From an uncultured Bacteroidaceae bacterium (GTDB taxonomy: Bacteria > Bacteroidota > Bacteroidia > Bacteroidales > Bacteroidaceae), in NCBI GenBank assembly GCA_905234745.1, contig CAJOJD010000007.1:50361-114360 (forward strand): 64,000 nt of DNA, read 5' to 3'. Under the pieces are notes generated by a model. The model saw only the letters and a list, made by a program, of their open reading frames with translations, did not search any database and was not told where the DNA came from. Position numbers and translations under genes: made by a program. Numbering within the stretch: position 1 is the stretch's first letter; the number at the start of each line of letters is the position of its first letter. This document shows, in pieces, positions 21,801 through 26,843 of this stretch.

Positions 21801-24800
21801 TATATCCTGGAGCGAGTATTCACCCAACGTGCGGTTGGCGGTCAGTGCGGCCAGTGAGCCAACGATGGAACGGCGCACGTTACCCATGCCGTCTGCCATC
21901 AGACGGCGCACGGTGGTGTCACGTCCGTTAAACAGGTAACCAATTATAAGAGACTCAATATACTCCTGTCCGGCACGTGACAATATGCCGTTATCCATAT
22001 ACTGCTCTACGTCCTGCTGGTTCAGTACACCGTCAGCCATAAGCACCTTCATAAGCTCGGCCGATGCCGTCTGGTCGCGGTACATATCGGCTGTGTTGTC
22101 AAATCGTGACACCACATCGGCCAACTTGGCAAAAGTAGTATCCTTGACAGCCTTACCGCTCTTAACCATCTGCTCGGTCTTGTTCTGTGTCTTACGCTCG
22201 CTCTGGTTGAACATAGCCATAGTCTCGGTGGTGTAGGGCATATCCTCATCCAGCACGAACACCAGTCGCGGATGCGCATACTGCTTAACCTGCTCATCGG
22301 TGAATCCATACATGGGTGCATCCTGCATCAGGCTCTCCACATACTGAGTGTCGGTACCCTTGTCAGCAGCTATCATACCGGCCATGGTGCGGTCATTACC
22401 TGACAGCACCACACCGTCACGGCTCACAATCACCGGCTCCTGATAAGCACGCTGGTCATAGATACCGGCTTTCTGACGTACAGACTGCTGTGCGGCCTCG
22501 TCATGCTCATAGTCGCGGTCGTTAATGGAGCTGCCGTTCTCGTTGGTGGGATAGCCCTCGGTCGGACGGAATGTCTCAGGGTTATGTGACGGAGTGACGG
22601 CACCGCTCTCCACCAGCTCAAAGTGTCCCTTGATCTTAAGTCCACCAGCCAGTGTACGTGTGGTAGCCATACCCTGCAAGCGCTTTCCTGCGTTAAATCG
22701 CTCGGTTATGCCAGGCAGTCCGGTAGTATCTGTGTTGATAACATCCTTACGGCGTGTCTCCTGCTCCTTGCTCTCTTTGTTCATCAGAGCCACGATGTCA
22801 TTCCAGAACATGTGTATCCTGGTATTCTCTTTCAGCTGGTCATTCACCGCTTTCAGCTCCTCAATAGTAGCAGGGTTGCGCTTCTCCAGACGTTTCTTCT
22901 CCTCACGCAGCTTATCGGACCTGTTCTTGGCAAACTGACGTATCAGCGAGTCCTCATAACCTGCCTCACGCAAACCGGCCAATGCCGTAGCTGCATCGGG
23001 AGCCGCCTCCCAGTTATATGTAGTGCTGCCCTTCTTATCGGTAGTGGTAGGTATGCGGTCCAGTACTGACTGCTGGCGCTCTCCGTTCTGCTGTATATAA
23101 CTGGTCATGCTGGCCTGCAGCAGTTCTCTCAAGTCATCAATGGTCAGGTCACCGCCCACGTTCAGTCTGTCCAGTATATCCTTGACAAACTCACACAAAC
23201 GCTGCCATAAAGTCTGTGACTCCTCGGTGCTCAGGTCCATATCCTGCGCCATATACGCAATAAACTCATCGGCAGCCATACGCTGTGTCTGCTGCTCGCT
23301 GAGTTTCCTGGACGCTGTACGTGTCACCAGCCCTGAATAATACTGGCGTGCCTTATCATCCATCAACTCGTTATATACGCGGTCCAGCAGCGTGTCATAA
23401 TTGCTGCCCAGCAGCTGGCGTAAGCCCTTATGTGCAATCACCTCATGCAAAACGGCGCTATCCACCATCTTGGCATCGGCAATGTTAGGCAGGAAGAAAT
23501 TCACCGAGTCACTCTTTGGATCATACCATGCAGTATGAACGCGTCCGCTCTGCATTTCCTTACGCACGCGCTCATCAGGAATCTCGTCAAGAGTAGAATA
23601 GGAGTTAATCTTCACGCCCAGCTTCTGCTGCCAGTCAGCGATACGCTGTGTCACGGCGTTGTTACCTGCCGTAGCAGGCTGGTTGTGTCTTTCCAACACA
23701 TCACGCAGAGAGCTAACCCGGCCTGCAATATCAGTCAGCTGCTTGTCAATGGCATTACGCTTGGTAAAGTCCAGCTCAGTCTTACGCTGCGCCATCAGTG
23801 CTTCCGCATCCTGCTGGAGCTTACCTATGGCCGCGTTGATATAATCGTTGCTGTCAGCACCATTGTCGTTGTTACGTTCATCGTTCCATCTGGCCCACGC
23901 CTCGGGATCATTGTTCCATAATGCGTTTTCATCTACGCTGCCGTCCTCTTTAAGCGGCAGCGGATTATTACGGAAATCATGGTATATGTCATGCGGTCCC
24001 TCCTCAACCTCTTTCTTGGTCGGTTCGGTCCGCTCCAGCACGCCAGCGGCCTCGTTGGTACCAATAAACTGCGCAACCTCATCAGTTGACAGCATCAATT
24101 GTTCGTTCTCGCCGGTGTTGCTGTTTCTTACAAACACTTTCAGCTGCGGCTCGCCCTGCTCGCTGTCCTGCCAGCCCAACACCGCAAACACGGAATAGTC
24201 CTGGCCGTCACGTGTCAGCCGGCCGCCAGCCTTGGCTATGTTATCGGCCTTGGCCTTAATGTCATTCATGTACTCCACGCGGTTCACCTCATCCTGCTCC
24301 AGCTCGGCATCCGTCTTGCTTGTGACAGGAGTACCCATGACAGCGGCCATATCCTCAAATGAACGCTGGTCGGTTGTGCTGTCCTCCAGCTGGAGGATAA
24401 CGCCGTCAGGCGTTAACTGAATGATAGTAGCCGTTACAGGAGCCTCGGCTGTTCCCACGTTTACCGTATTGCCAGGTACCAGACGGCTACGCACTTCATT
24501 AAGCTGTGTGTCACGCTCCGTCTGCATACGTGTCTGCTCGGTGGTCTGCTCCTTCTCCTTTATGTCAAGGTTCAGATAGTCATTCATGGCCATCTCACCG
24601 GTATCAGTCATGGTGCCGTCCTGCACACCCTGTTCCAGGTCTGATATATTGATATACCTGTTTGTGCCGTCAGGATAGACAACAGCCAGCGACTGCGCGT
24701 CACCACCCACAACATAAGCCTCGTTGCCCTCGGCATCAGTGATACGGCGTACCACCTGCTGCTTGTTATTTCCTTCACCGCGGTCCATCCAGAACTGACG

Positions 24801-26828
24801 GCCCTGCATCTTGTTATTCAGGTTCAGAAGGTCCTCGCTGCGTTTTATATCCTCCTGCTCATCCATGGCGCCCACCATGACCTTATAGCGTGATGCGTTA
24901 ATGGTATGACGCAGCACGGCCTCATAAGCCTCGGCAGGATTACCGCCGTTTTCAACCATCTGTTTATAAACCTGAGACATGTGCTGTCCCAGCTCCTGCG
25001 GAGTTTCCAGTTGGTCTATCATATTAAGCGCAGCATGCTTGTCATCATCGCTCATCTTGGTTTTATCCATGATGTCAAGCAGCTGTGCTTTGGTGTTACT
25101 CTGAGCCTTGGATGCTACACCATACTGGACTGCGGTAGTAGGCAGTGAGAACAAGGCCATTGGTGCAAACGAGCCGGCAGTGATTAACTGCTGATCCACG
25201 GTAGCAAAATCCTTTAGCGCATCCTTATCAACACCTGTAACCACACGCAGCGCGTTTCCGGTCCATTCCTCCACAATCTCCTCAAAGAAACCGTTGTAAC
25301 CAGCCTGTTTCATCGTGGCTGCCACAGGAGAGTTGCGTAATGCCTTGGCCCAGTTGGGGAATTTAACTTTGTTCAGCGGCAAACCAATAAGGTCCATCGG
25401 CTTGCTGCCCACGGTCTCTGACACGTTCTCTATCACAACATCACCGATAGCCTTGGCAATAGCCTTACCTGACAAATCAACACCGCCCTTATCATTGAAA
25501 CGGAGCATGTTATCCTGCAGCATGGCATAGGATGACGGCATTACAGGTGTCATGGCCATAGCCTTTATGGTACCGGACAGCGTTTCGGCTCCCAGTTTTT
25601 TCAGTGTGCCACGTGCTGCACCCTCAACAAGACGGCCTGCGGCCTTCTCTGCCACAGCCTCACCAAAACCTCCGTACATAAGGAAGTCGGCCATAAAGCC
25701 AAGTGACTGTGCTGTGCTCTGTCCTGCCTGATAACGGCGTGAAATACGACTGCGTGACTCATTGCCTATCTTCTCGCTCTGTGCGCCTTCAACCTCGGCT
25801 TTCTTGGCAAACGCCTTGACAAGCTCTTTCTCACCTACATTAAGGTAGTCCAGGTTATCAATGGCACCACTCTCAGCCATCTGCATTATGTTGGCCTGCT
25901 CACCGGCTTTATCCTGTATCTTCTTGATCGCGTCAATAAGGTGCATGTTAAGTCCCGCCTTTGTCAGCCTGGCAATAGAAACAGCGTCTGGTGCACCATC
26001 GGCCACGGCACGCCAAAAGCCGGTCTTGTCTGCGTATCGGGTAGGGGCACTGGCGGTTTTCTTGGCATCCTCCAGCATGAGCCTTGCAGCGACAAGGCTT
26101 TCCCTTGCGCTGTTATAGTCCTTATCACTCTTTCCAACATAAGGATTGACAGCACCGCTGCCCATACCATTACCTGTATATCGAGCATAGTTGTAATCAC
26201 GCTCTGCTTCGGGATTGTCGGCCTTAAGCTGTTTCAGCGCATCATCAATATGTGTGTAATCCTCATCCAGCGATGCGTTCACCGACTTCCAGTATTCCTT
26301 ATAGACAGGATTGTTCTCCTTCTCGGCATACAGCTGTTTAAGCTCATCCTTAATCTCACGCTTACGCTTACGCTCAGGTGAGTTGGCCTGCTCGTTCATG
26401 CGCTGTATGCTTGCCGCATCAGTAAGTCTGGGTGTCTTGGGTATATCCTTATCGGCTCCCAGTCCATTATACTCCTTGTTAAGGGCCTCAATGCGGTTAT
26501 ATGTATCTGTGAGTTTGTCACCCCAGTAGTTGACAGGCTGCACGCGGTTTATCTGAACGTCAGGATGGTCCTGCAGCAGCTGAGCGCTGTTACGTTTCAG
26601 CTTCTCGCCGGACCATAAACCTGAGCCAGCAGGCACACCGTTCAATGACAGCTGGAAACTATCAGTGTCATTGATGTCATCATCAGGGTTTACAGGTGAT
26701 ACGGTTGCTACCTTGGCATCAGGATGATCCTTGAATAACTCATCTTTGTTACGTTCATAACGCTCCTCATCCCAAGTCGCAATCTTGCTGCTGCCTGGAA
26801 TGGTTATGTAATACTGCTTGTCTGTCAT
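6861..26828 (-). CDS. Giant polyvalent phage protein (6,655 aa): zincin motif, DdrB/ParB-like, N6-adenine methylase, SNF2-like helicase, RadC/JAB-like, LPD38-like
   Basis: Single uninterrupted ORF. Motifs: HEVIAHKGL (about 23429-23448), VLSGNDRTMAG ParB-like (about 22.4 kb), methylase AITNVPFGENLK (about 17.03 kb), Walker A HEVGTGKT (about 15.04 kb), DEAH box LLIDEAHAYKH (about 14.48 kb), helicase-C TQRMGRILRQGN (about 13.4 kb), JAB/RadC HNHPSG (about 11.40 kb), LPD38-like C-terminal region (about 7.2-8.6 kb). Confidence 0.9.
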   Translation of the reverse strand: MTDKQYYITIPGSSKIATWDEERYERNKDELFKDHPDAKVATVSPVNPDDDINDTDSFQLSLNGVPAGSGLWSGEKLKRNSAQLLQDHPDVQINRVQPVNYWGDKLTDTYNRIEALNKEYNGLGADKDIPKTPRLTDAASIQRMNEQANSPERKRKREIKDELKQLYAEKENNPVYKEYWKSVNASLDEDYTHIDDALKQLKADNPEAERDYNYARYTGNGMGSGAVNPYVGKSDKDYNSARESLVAARLMLEDAKKTASAPTRYADKTGFWRAVADGAPDAVSIARLTKAGLNMHLIDAIKKIQDKAGEQANIMQMAESGAIDNLDYLNVGEKELVKAFAKKAEVEGAQSEKIGNESRSRISRRYQAGQSTAQSLGFMADFLMYGGFGEAVAEKAAGRLVEGAARGTLKKLGAETLSGTIKAMAMTPVMPSSYAMLQDNMLRFNDKGGVDLSGKAIAKAIGDVVIENVSETVGSKPMDLIGLPLNKVKFPNWAKALRNSPVAATMKQAGYNGFFEEIVEEWTGNALRVVTGVDKDALKDFATVDQQLITAGSFAPMALFSLPTTAVQYGVASKAQSNTKAQLLDIMDKTKMSDDDKHAALNMIDQLETPQELGQHMSQVYKQMVENGGNPAEAYEAVLRHTINASRYKVMVGAMDEQEDIKRSEDLLNLNNKMQGRQFWMDRGEGNNKQQVVRRITDAEGNEAYVVGGDAQSLAVVYPDGTNRYINISDLEQGVQDGTMTDTGEMAMNDYLNLDIKEKEQTTEQTRMQTERDTQLNEVRSRLVPGNTVNVGTAEAPVTATIIQLTPDGVILQLEDSTTDQRSFEDMAAVMGTPVTSKTDAELEQDEVNRVEYMNDIKAKADNIAKAGGRLTRDGQDYSVFAVLGWQDSEQGEPQLKVFVRNSNTGENEQLMLSTDEVAQFIGTNEAAGVLERTEPTKKEVEEGPHDIYHDFRNNPLPLKEDGSVDENALWNNDPEAWARWNDERNNDNGADSNDYINAAIGKLQQDAEALMAQRKTELDFTKRNAIDKQLTDIAGRVSSLRDVLERHNQPATAGNNAVTQRIADWQQKLGVKINSYSTLDEIPDERVRKEMQSGRVHTAWYDPKSDSVNFFLPNIADAKMVDSAVLHEVIAHKGLRQLLGSNYDTLLDRVYNELMDDKARQYYSGLVTRTASRKLSEQQTQRMAADEFIAYMAQDMDLSTEESQTLWQRLCEFVKDILDRLNVGGDLTIDDLRELLQASMTSYIQQNGERQQSVLDRIPTTTDKKGSTTYNWEAAPDAATALAGLREAGYEDSLIRQFAKNRSDKLREEKKRLEKRNPATIEELKAVNDQLKENTRIHMFWNDIVALMNKESKEQETRRKDVINTDTTGLPGITERFNAGKRLQGMATTRTLAGGLKIKGHFELVESGAVTPSHNPETFRPTEGYPTNENGSSINDRDYEHDEAAQQSVRQKAGIYDQRAYQEPVIVSRDGVVLSGNDRTMAGMIAADKGTDTQYVESLMQDAPMYGFTDEQVKQYAHPRLVFVLDEDMPYTTETMAMFNQSERKTQNKTEQMVKSGKAVKDTTFAKLADVVSRFDNTADMYRDQTASAELMKVLMADGVLNQQDVEQYMDNGILSRAGQEYIESLIIGYLFNGRDTTVRRLMADGMGNVRRSIVGSLAALTANRTLGEYSLQDIMEDAIAICYEAHKGFGGNVGDYLRQRNLFESDNTESYLYLAKWFAIYLNSGSLEVRAVLDIYNRSYADSAGIEDVFGGRTAQDAIKEITAYIQNRYNDEIQGRTAENGNTADQRSQLEGSPENRTGNQTGTEGTEQGGPVRDSDAQNGTAVTPTDREWAAVKLIEAGADARLPELMSDEEIAEFTDEYEDWEQFNDELGQLYIDLDGDLKSTDKAIKTAAQRRIDTQQALVVRRFKPIEDMVRNLTAKYNLSEEDFIEQTQENPEDEIVTDKLEEAPKYEEGASEKEIQATKFTQDEWEQFVYGGIYITYKSERTGETLEPVMIDDAHFPIYGDHRVIVWRWKTSEYKDRSEATATADYIVKYLKANRFRATETKYVKNQYGFWTEGGHNGCSNPLFVRLPSVKKSQYSSSTYIQYFRDDDGLWDISGSADYEMGGGSLSMSRHLFNTKSDALRAAIVALENFRKEHPGNHYNLKDVDNLIEHLKTKVLPLAMKEDGEIDVVPDTLAVQGELFTFDNRADKQPKKGKAKTKKETKKPAAKKAAPKKVVQTDEGEDETEETNGRKVEPTETISFPDSENRIYLYEQGGKWESKVEVHADNGNMSGGPANPSNYPYNTREDAIRHALNYAQWYAKNIAGGTGIGHTGIDRFVEQVNLTQIQSAEPTAPAYGSQNTIITADKYEELKRKMREKLSNLNVGFDPEVFFIGAQMAAFHVEAGARKFVDFAKRMIEDLGDAIRPYLKSIYNGARDLPGMEPYRDDMDSAADVDAIDVNAITLDEQAAETVEETQEEVTEEEETETETETEPEQQAEDELDVHEGDLVVLKKKPQGFDGALKVVGRNTDGTYNLEYNPTGFLPVTMMNVDADDFIPFVRHHREDISEQRREVEAQQPQESAPAAEQTAGKTVGEIGTYTHTKTGREMSIVRLTGDRLSADEFKELKARAKELGGYYSSYGGAKGFLFDNVEDATKFNNLEYETEQTDEQTATDTAAIVSQAASVAEQAQSIAQTEEPAEPERAAETITAIDEQLDKIDGQLALLGYYTADTSDRSKFHESYGYMKSAEEKARKDAEKLARKLAADLGIEVDKKRIAKTNVAPAGGDVTFRLPLKEGRELYVNIEVTPTTVAEYNSYMRGEDYLPGYGDDLAVGVGPMGKNTAILYRVENTNGVGGFERYGSNNFAPYNVTYQDLLSGIRRVAREFLPEQVETPAAATAQSVDEKAEKPSKTGKSKKKEVNSQSSGDGLMGDLFADIYHMEDEQEENEPAPQDAAVNAPAKEVVTELNGYKIGDRVLYTDYTGKTQEATIYEFDGGRPVLDSGFAPVMYELVEWDNIKPIDNGLEGNDAVRTQGLPADNTRPAEGEGGSAASVPETDRQEAGGADRAGESGGQSGEQPGGSVRRIPRLSGQNKRNNHVSKGEAVYPKTPAARFKANIAAIRLLKELQTEGKQATKEQMAVLRQFTGWGGLGGYFNNSYSEENRELRSLLTGDEFDAAQLSINTAYYTPTEIIDTLWDVAAKLGFQGGKILEGSAGIGNILASIPKGMNEASQITAVELDNITGGILEQLYPDAQVYIRGFETVDIDNASVDLAITNVPFGENLKIYDAKEKDLTRLFGSKIHDFCIAKNIRKLRPGGVGIFISSRGTLDSSSRKLRQWIVNEGGCDVIGAFRLNNETFVGTGATADIIVVRKRVNNQVSPDAIDVTGTEVVRSEEYETGETEYNRKEHRFEPIIGRATMEMNTYFTQHPEYMGGEMAFGFEKGNTYRAGSAALYPSDKIDQAKRLKKWVSQMKEYEPMEVTPAAMTTAALEDTQGVKEGQLIVNSKGEICQSRRGKAVPVPGINSNKVKGKYTKAQVLADYDALKAAIKETLDYQLKNESDEGLQPLLKKLNRVYDDFVKKYGYLTRNASISFLKNDVEYSATEQVEIYKEKKDMDGKVTADVKKAQLFYVRQLNAPVTPTPETVQDGVIVSMNQFGRINIPFIAQAMNLSEDKVREDILAAGVGFEEPASGEVVIEYEYLSGNVREKLEYANEHNTDGRYDNNIKALQNVIPADIPAHLIEFSLGSDWLPVSLYVDYAREKFGVNDRFQPVKVGGSWQLKEDSIYYIDGRNEQNRSAGVTSNALNMTVYGHELMIAAMNNKTVEFKKTETVGDEKETRRDKEATAAATTKMNELRDDFKEWARQKMQGDEELAAHVSKIYNDLFNAMVPKQIRDIYVPEHFNGMANVLANGKPLSLRPHQARAVIRSTTEPVILAHEVGTGKTFTLITAAMEMRRLGTAKKPMIVVQNATLGQFVSSAKELYPSARILTLSEQDHTAEGRGAFYAKIRYNDWDLIIVPQSVFEMMPDSEERRRAFIQSKIEEKEYILSQVEQSGDQNVRRSLQQEIADLKYEYETGEKPTKNKKKDSKRQAESINNTKVKAQRQLDRRTDDVSNFDEMGIDALLIDEAHAYKHLGFATAMQRGVKGVDVKSSKRSAGVFLKTRSIFDRVGWKNVVFATGTPISNTAAEIWTFMKYLLPDDFMWKNHIYYFDDFVRNFGSIQQNLEFTISGKFKETTRFAAYSNLPELVRIWMTIADVVLTKEAVAGGGETLNDKVPRMEDWTDEKGEKHENQVRDIYLPQSASLTTIMAAVRAELERFENMSGKEKQENRTLPLNMFTIAKKAAIDTRLVSTDSPDEPQSKTNSVVEETLKALEDSKRYKGTCALFCDIYQRKDFEGGRKVTRFNLFDEIKRKLIARGVPADQIIIMESGMSTAAKEKIFAKVNNGEIRVIMGTTATLGTGVNIQERLFFEAHLDAPDRPMDYTQRMGRILRQGNLHKEWGIPVRVIRFGVEDSLDVTAYQRLSTKSKFINSVMDSKHLLQNGMEDRVLEEEEEGEFDNPVAILSGSEYALLKTQAERELRKLQSKKEQHRQDQIYIENKLKKNNTQLGLAESNQAKYQQALDNTIKAFPDGIVKEIAVEGVKCKDDKAVAAAVKAKIQEPISAIIADLRRLHDERHEEKHTYTMTFDGVKANVIVNMVSTYGYDFNKGEFNTKVSSQLQFVCDECGFTEPVDMPGGYTAAKDIVEYFKLNVANGSRMRHNLELLSEHIDRLKKDNELMLARKGKPFTDEDKLKEQTKLVEDLTEKMKVELAAKEAKYAEELKKNPSSFVLHTELADEDINSDDDSTPSYQTVTGNATQILDYYENPDGIYSYMSEEGLVSAVEMSNVLMDDERVRDLVDEYRRLDAIDREEGRRDLTGGEMQDLVEFELLPLLREIAEQEQEQLGVKISGQPSGNVRGAKKVLTDNQVKMLSYVTGMNEDEIRTLNDEGDGLSAENAIFASNNRTNERGTVDIQRQTGRTADSDAGRRADAVRRSGDSQTGVPSEQSTDDIVKPLRKLEPGETCLVERKLSEAGDFSFIGRDRIESLEDVAYIFRKLETKAVENSFIVFVKDGKPTVLHVGMGHIDAVNVDLSPLTVMMKEIKPDKVYFVHNHPSGNIISSTNDRKLWAEMQKILGKKLEPGIIIDTTRGVYGTYMDEFDSSMPENFTGREGDVKIPTYRFDEIVFSKDYDPVRGERILTSRDVAAYVSSHRLGERDKISVLCINRNNIVVGNFFLPYTGLDDVKTINKIAVDCAYYAGITNAPAVVVYGSGVDPRTTNQLDTVAGRIIKTFLNANGTILLDMVGGETANDGGLYNYYSYKDHGRLSEPDIEYGGSADEIRYQTVEPTDYEDSAADMTERSKAVGANLGVGVEVINEPKNSFKSSYQDGKLTINIGSLNGDSPLEAALMAMSREMPLSDILGGDAVREFAQQLYRELPEFRQKVVEIAQQSYGWDTARAMMEYLGSMAESTTDDAESQDTWSTIETAFNDMLDKVLDKAPMGWKWVEGRALRYILFQNAHQGDKSIATIARGAALAHNQGLSVADNEIRTDGAQAARVQQAQERTVESAANLYNRVVSRMWSRMDETYRDQFQSVNTLVDALEKASGKKAQGFEDIRKSLNQQSSKGLAAMQKWEREHWDKMMKAVQAIIDERGLSYDEVERYLMLKHGVERNDVFAKRDARAFYQAIHDAKVTSIQEFAKQHPDVSDEEIKKRISREDDILDRHFVAIESGTDSKYKELREKDYGGLTGLYSKYENINPYDPTTETQEEYEKRLLAARKPMFDNMTDMELAADAEIADFEKRMGSDLMTELWNQINGATKAVLKHQYDANMMSRGQYEHVRDMFKYYVPLRGFAETTPEDMYSYYTSNADATFVAPLKQAKGRKTRAESPLAYIGAMASSAIAADIKNESKLALYYFVSNRHKDNDLVLVSDVWYVKQVDENGDALLDDEGRTIFEPQYPPFTEALSTDQAKAEYEQWENEMKQLAREHRAFRGVRELDKQRLNYVVNTSKQQVKSHIIAFKLGGRDMFMFINGNPRAAQAINGELNVDASKNEFTKATLKFLRAFASLNTSLNPEFWLSNLQRDTLFALMSVNIKEDKAYNEAFRKNLKQALKVVRMKRDLQNGKLGTGELEQNYRSFVENGGVTGYTSVRGTDVWEAEIKKYTGDTRTAIERAGAALDAVQEFGESFEQMTRFAAYLTSREQGKSVVESVADAKELTVNFNRKGSGKGITWKESEFLRTREGRKLNDIERLFAVSASMLSVYGRHAIMFFNASVQGLNAMYQLAQKDKSKLGLWVGGYLMLGAMNAVLHAMLDGDGDDDDQYLDVPDYERRNNMLLGLKGVYLKWALPQEARVFYGMGDMIVNHSLGREPHRNIVGEVASMIGEIAPLDATSGLAAVLPSITTPVVEVIQNEDYKGARVYNDNRFLSDEEKKHIPAYRDPLKNTSKVYLALSEALNWISGGNEYEAGAVNWNPNIMEHIVEGYTGGLGTTVGKGLKFMENALGGEVKISDTPFLRRLMTWNDDRYRNAHVTDLYYYYREVAQDTERRLKEAMKAGDEKQYKKVTGSYDYKVLEVWKRYEKEMDAYDKYLRLIDVKDRKQRKQITREHDALRARMIRDISDLK
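11702..11842 (-). CDS. Nested +1-frame ORF inside the giant gene (46 aa), candidate overlapping gene
   Basis: MSEEQLTYNGRPVEQPTAMLDGEPMQYGGREIPRPAFQANNQQTIL*; TATATTTG (-7-like) about 20 nt upstream of the ATG; coincides with an R/D/G/T-rich linker in the main frame. Confidence 0.35.
   Translation of the reverse strand: MSEEQLTYNGRPVEQPTAMLDGEPMQYGGREIPRPAFQANNQQTIL
17600..17800 (-). CDS. Nested +1-frame ORF inside the giant gene (66 aa), candidate overlapping gene
   Basis: MDLKEMMQYAPKDCQPTILDLQKEKEAALQAYLKRTGKKLEELTEQEKAEASQVSSLEDPCDAYRD*; ordinary codons (AAG, GAG, CTG), while the main frame there is a GGA/CGA-rich low-complexity linker. Confidence 0.55.
   Translation of the reverse strand: MDLKEMMQYAPKDCQPTILDLQKEKEAALQAYLKRTGKKLEELTEQEKAEASQVSSLEDPCDAYRD
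18740..18880 (-). CDS. Nested +1-frame ORF inside the giant gene (46 aa), weaker candidate
   Basis: MKQNRQMSKQQQIQQLLSAKQHLLQSKRNLLHKLRSQPSQSEQPKQ*; same +1 frame and linker position, but Q-rich. Confidence 0.25.
   Translation of the reverse strand: MKQNRQMSKQQQIQQLLSAKQHLLQSKRNLLHKLRSQPSQSEQPKQ
21347..21508 (-). CDS. Nested +1-frame ORF inside the giant gene (53 aa), candidate overlapping gene
   Basis: MKSKEELLKTAIQQTNEANLKAALKTGLVTKQELKGLSKEAQYETVMRRMAQL*; below the 60-aa track cutoff; main frame here is EIQGRTAENGNTADQRSQLEGSPENRTGNQTGTEGTEQGGPVRDSDAQNGTAVT. Confidence 0.5.
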   Translation of the reverse strand: MKSKEELLKTAIQQTNEANLKAALKTGLVTKQELKGLSKEAQYETVMRRMAQL

Positions 26829-26843
26829 ATCGTCAAGAGTGAA

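Noticed and set aside
22049-22645. Minus-strand ORFs at 22049..22321 and 22430..22645 overlapping the giant gene
   Set aside because: R/S/W/M-rich composition and overlap with the well-formed DdrB/ParB-like domain; shadow ORFs.
7303-26529. Many plus-strand ORFs of 60-200 aa opposite the giant gene
   Set aside because: Antisense shadow ORFs with poor composition (S/R/C/L-rich) and no motifs.
6861-26828. Giant ORF as an assembly chimera
   Set aside because: The frame is open throughout, domain order is sensible and the neighbouring genes are consistent; not provable without reads.
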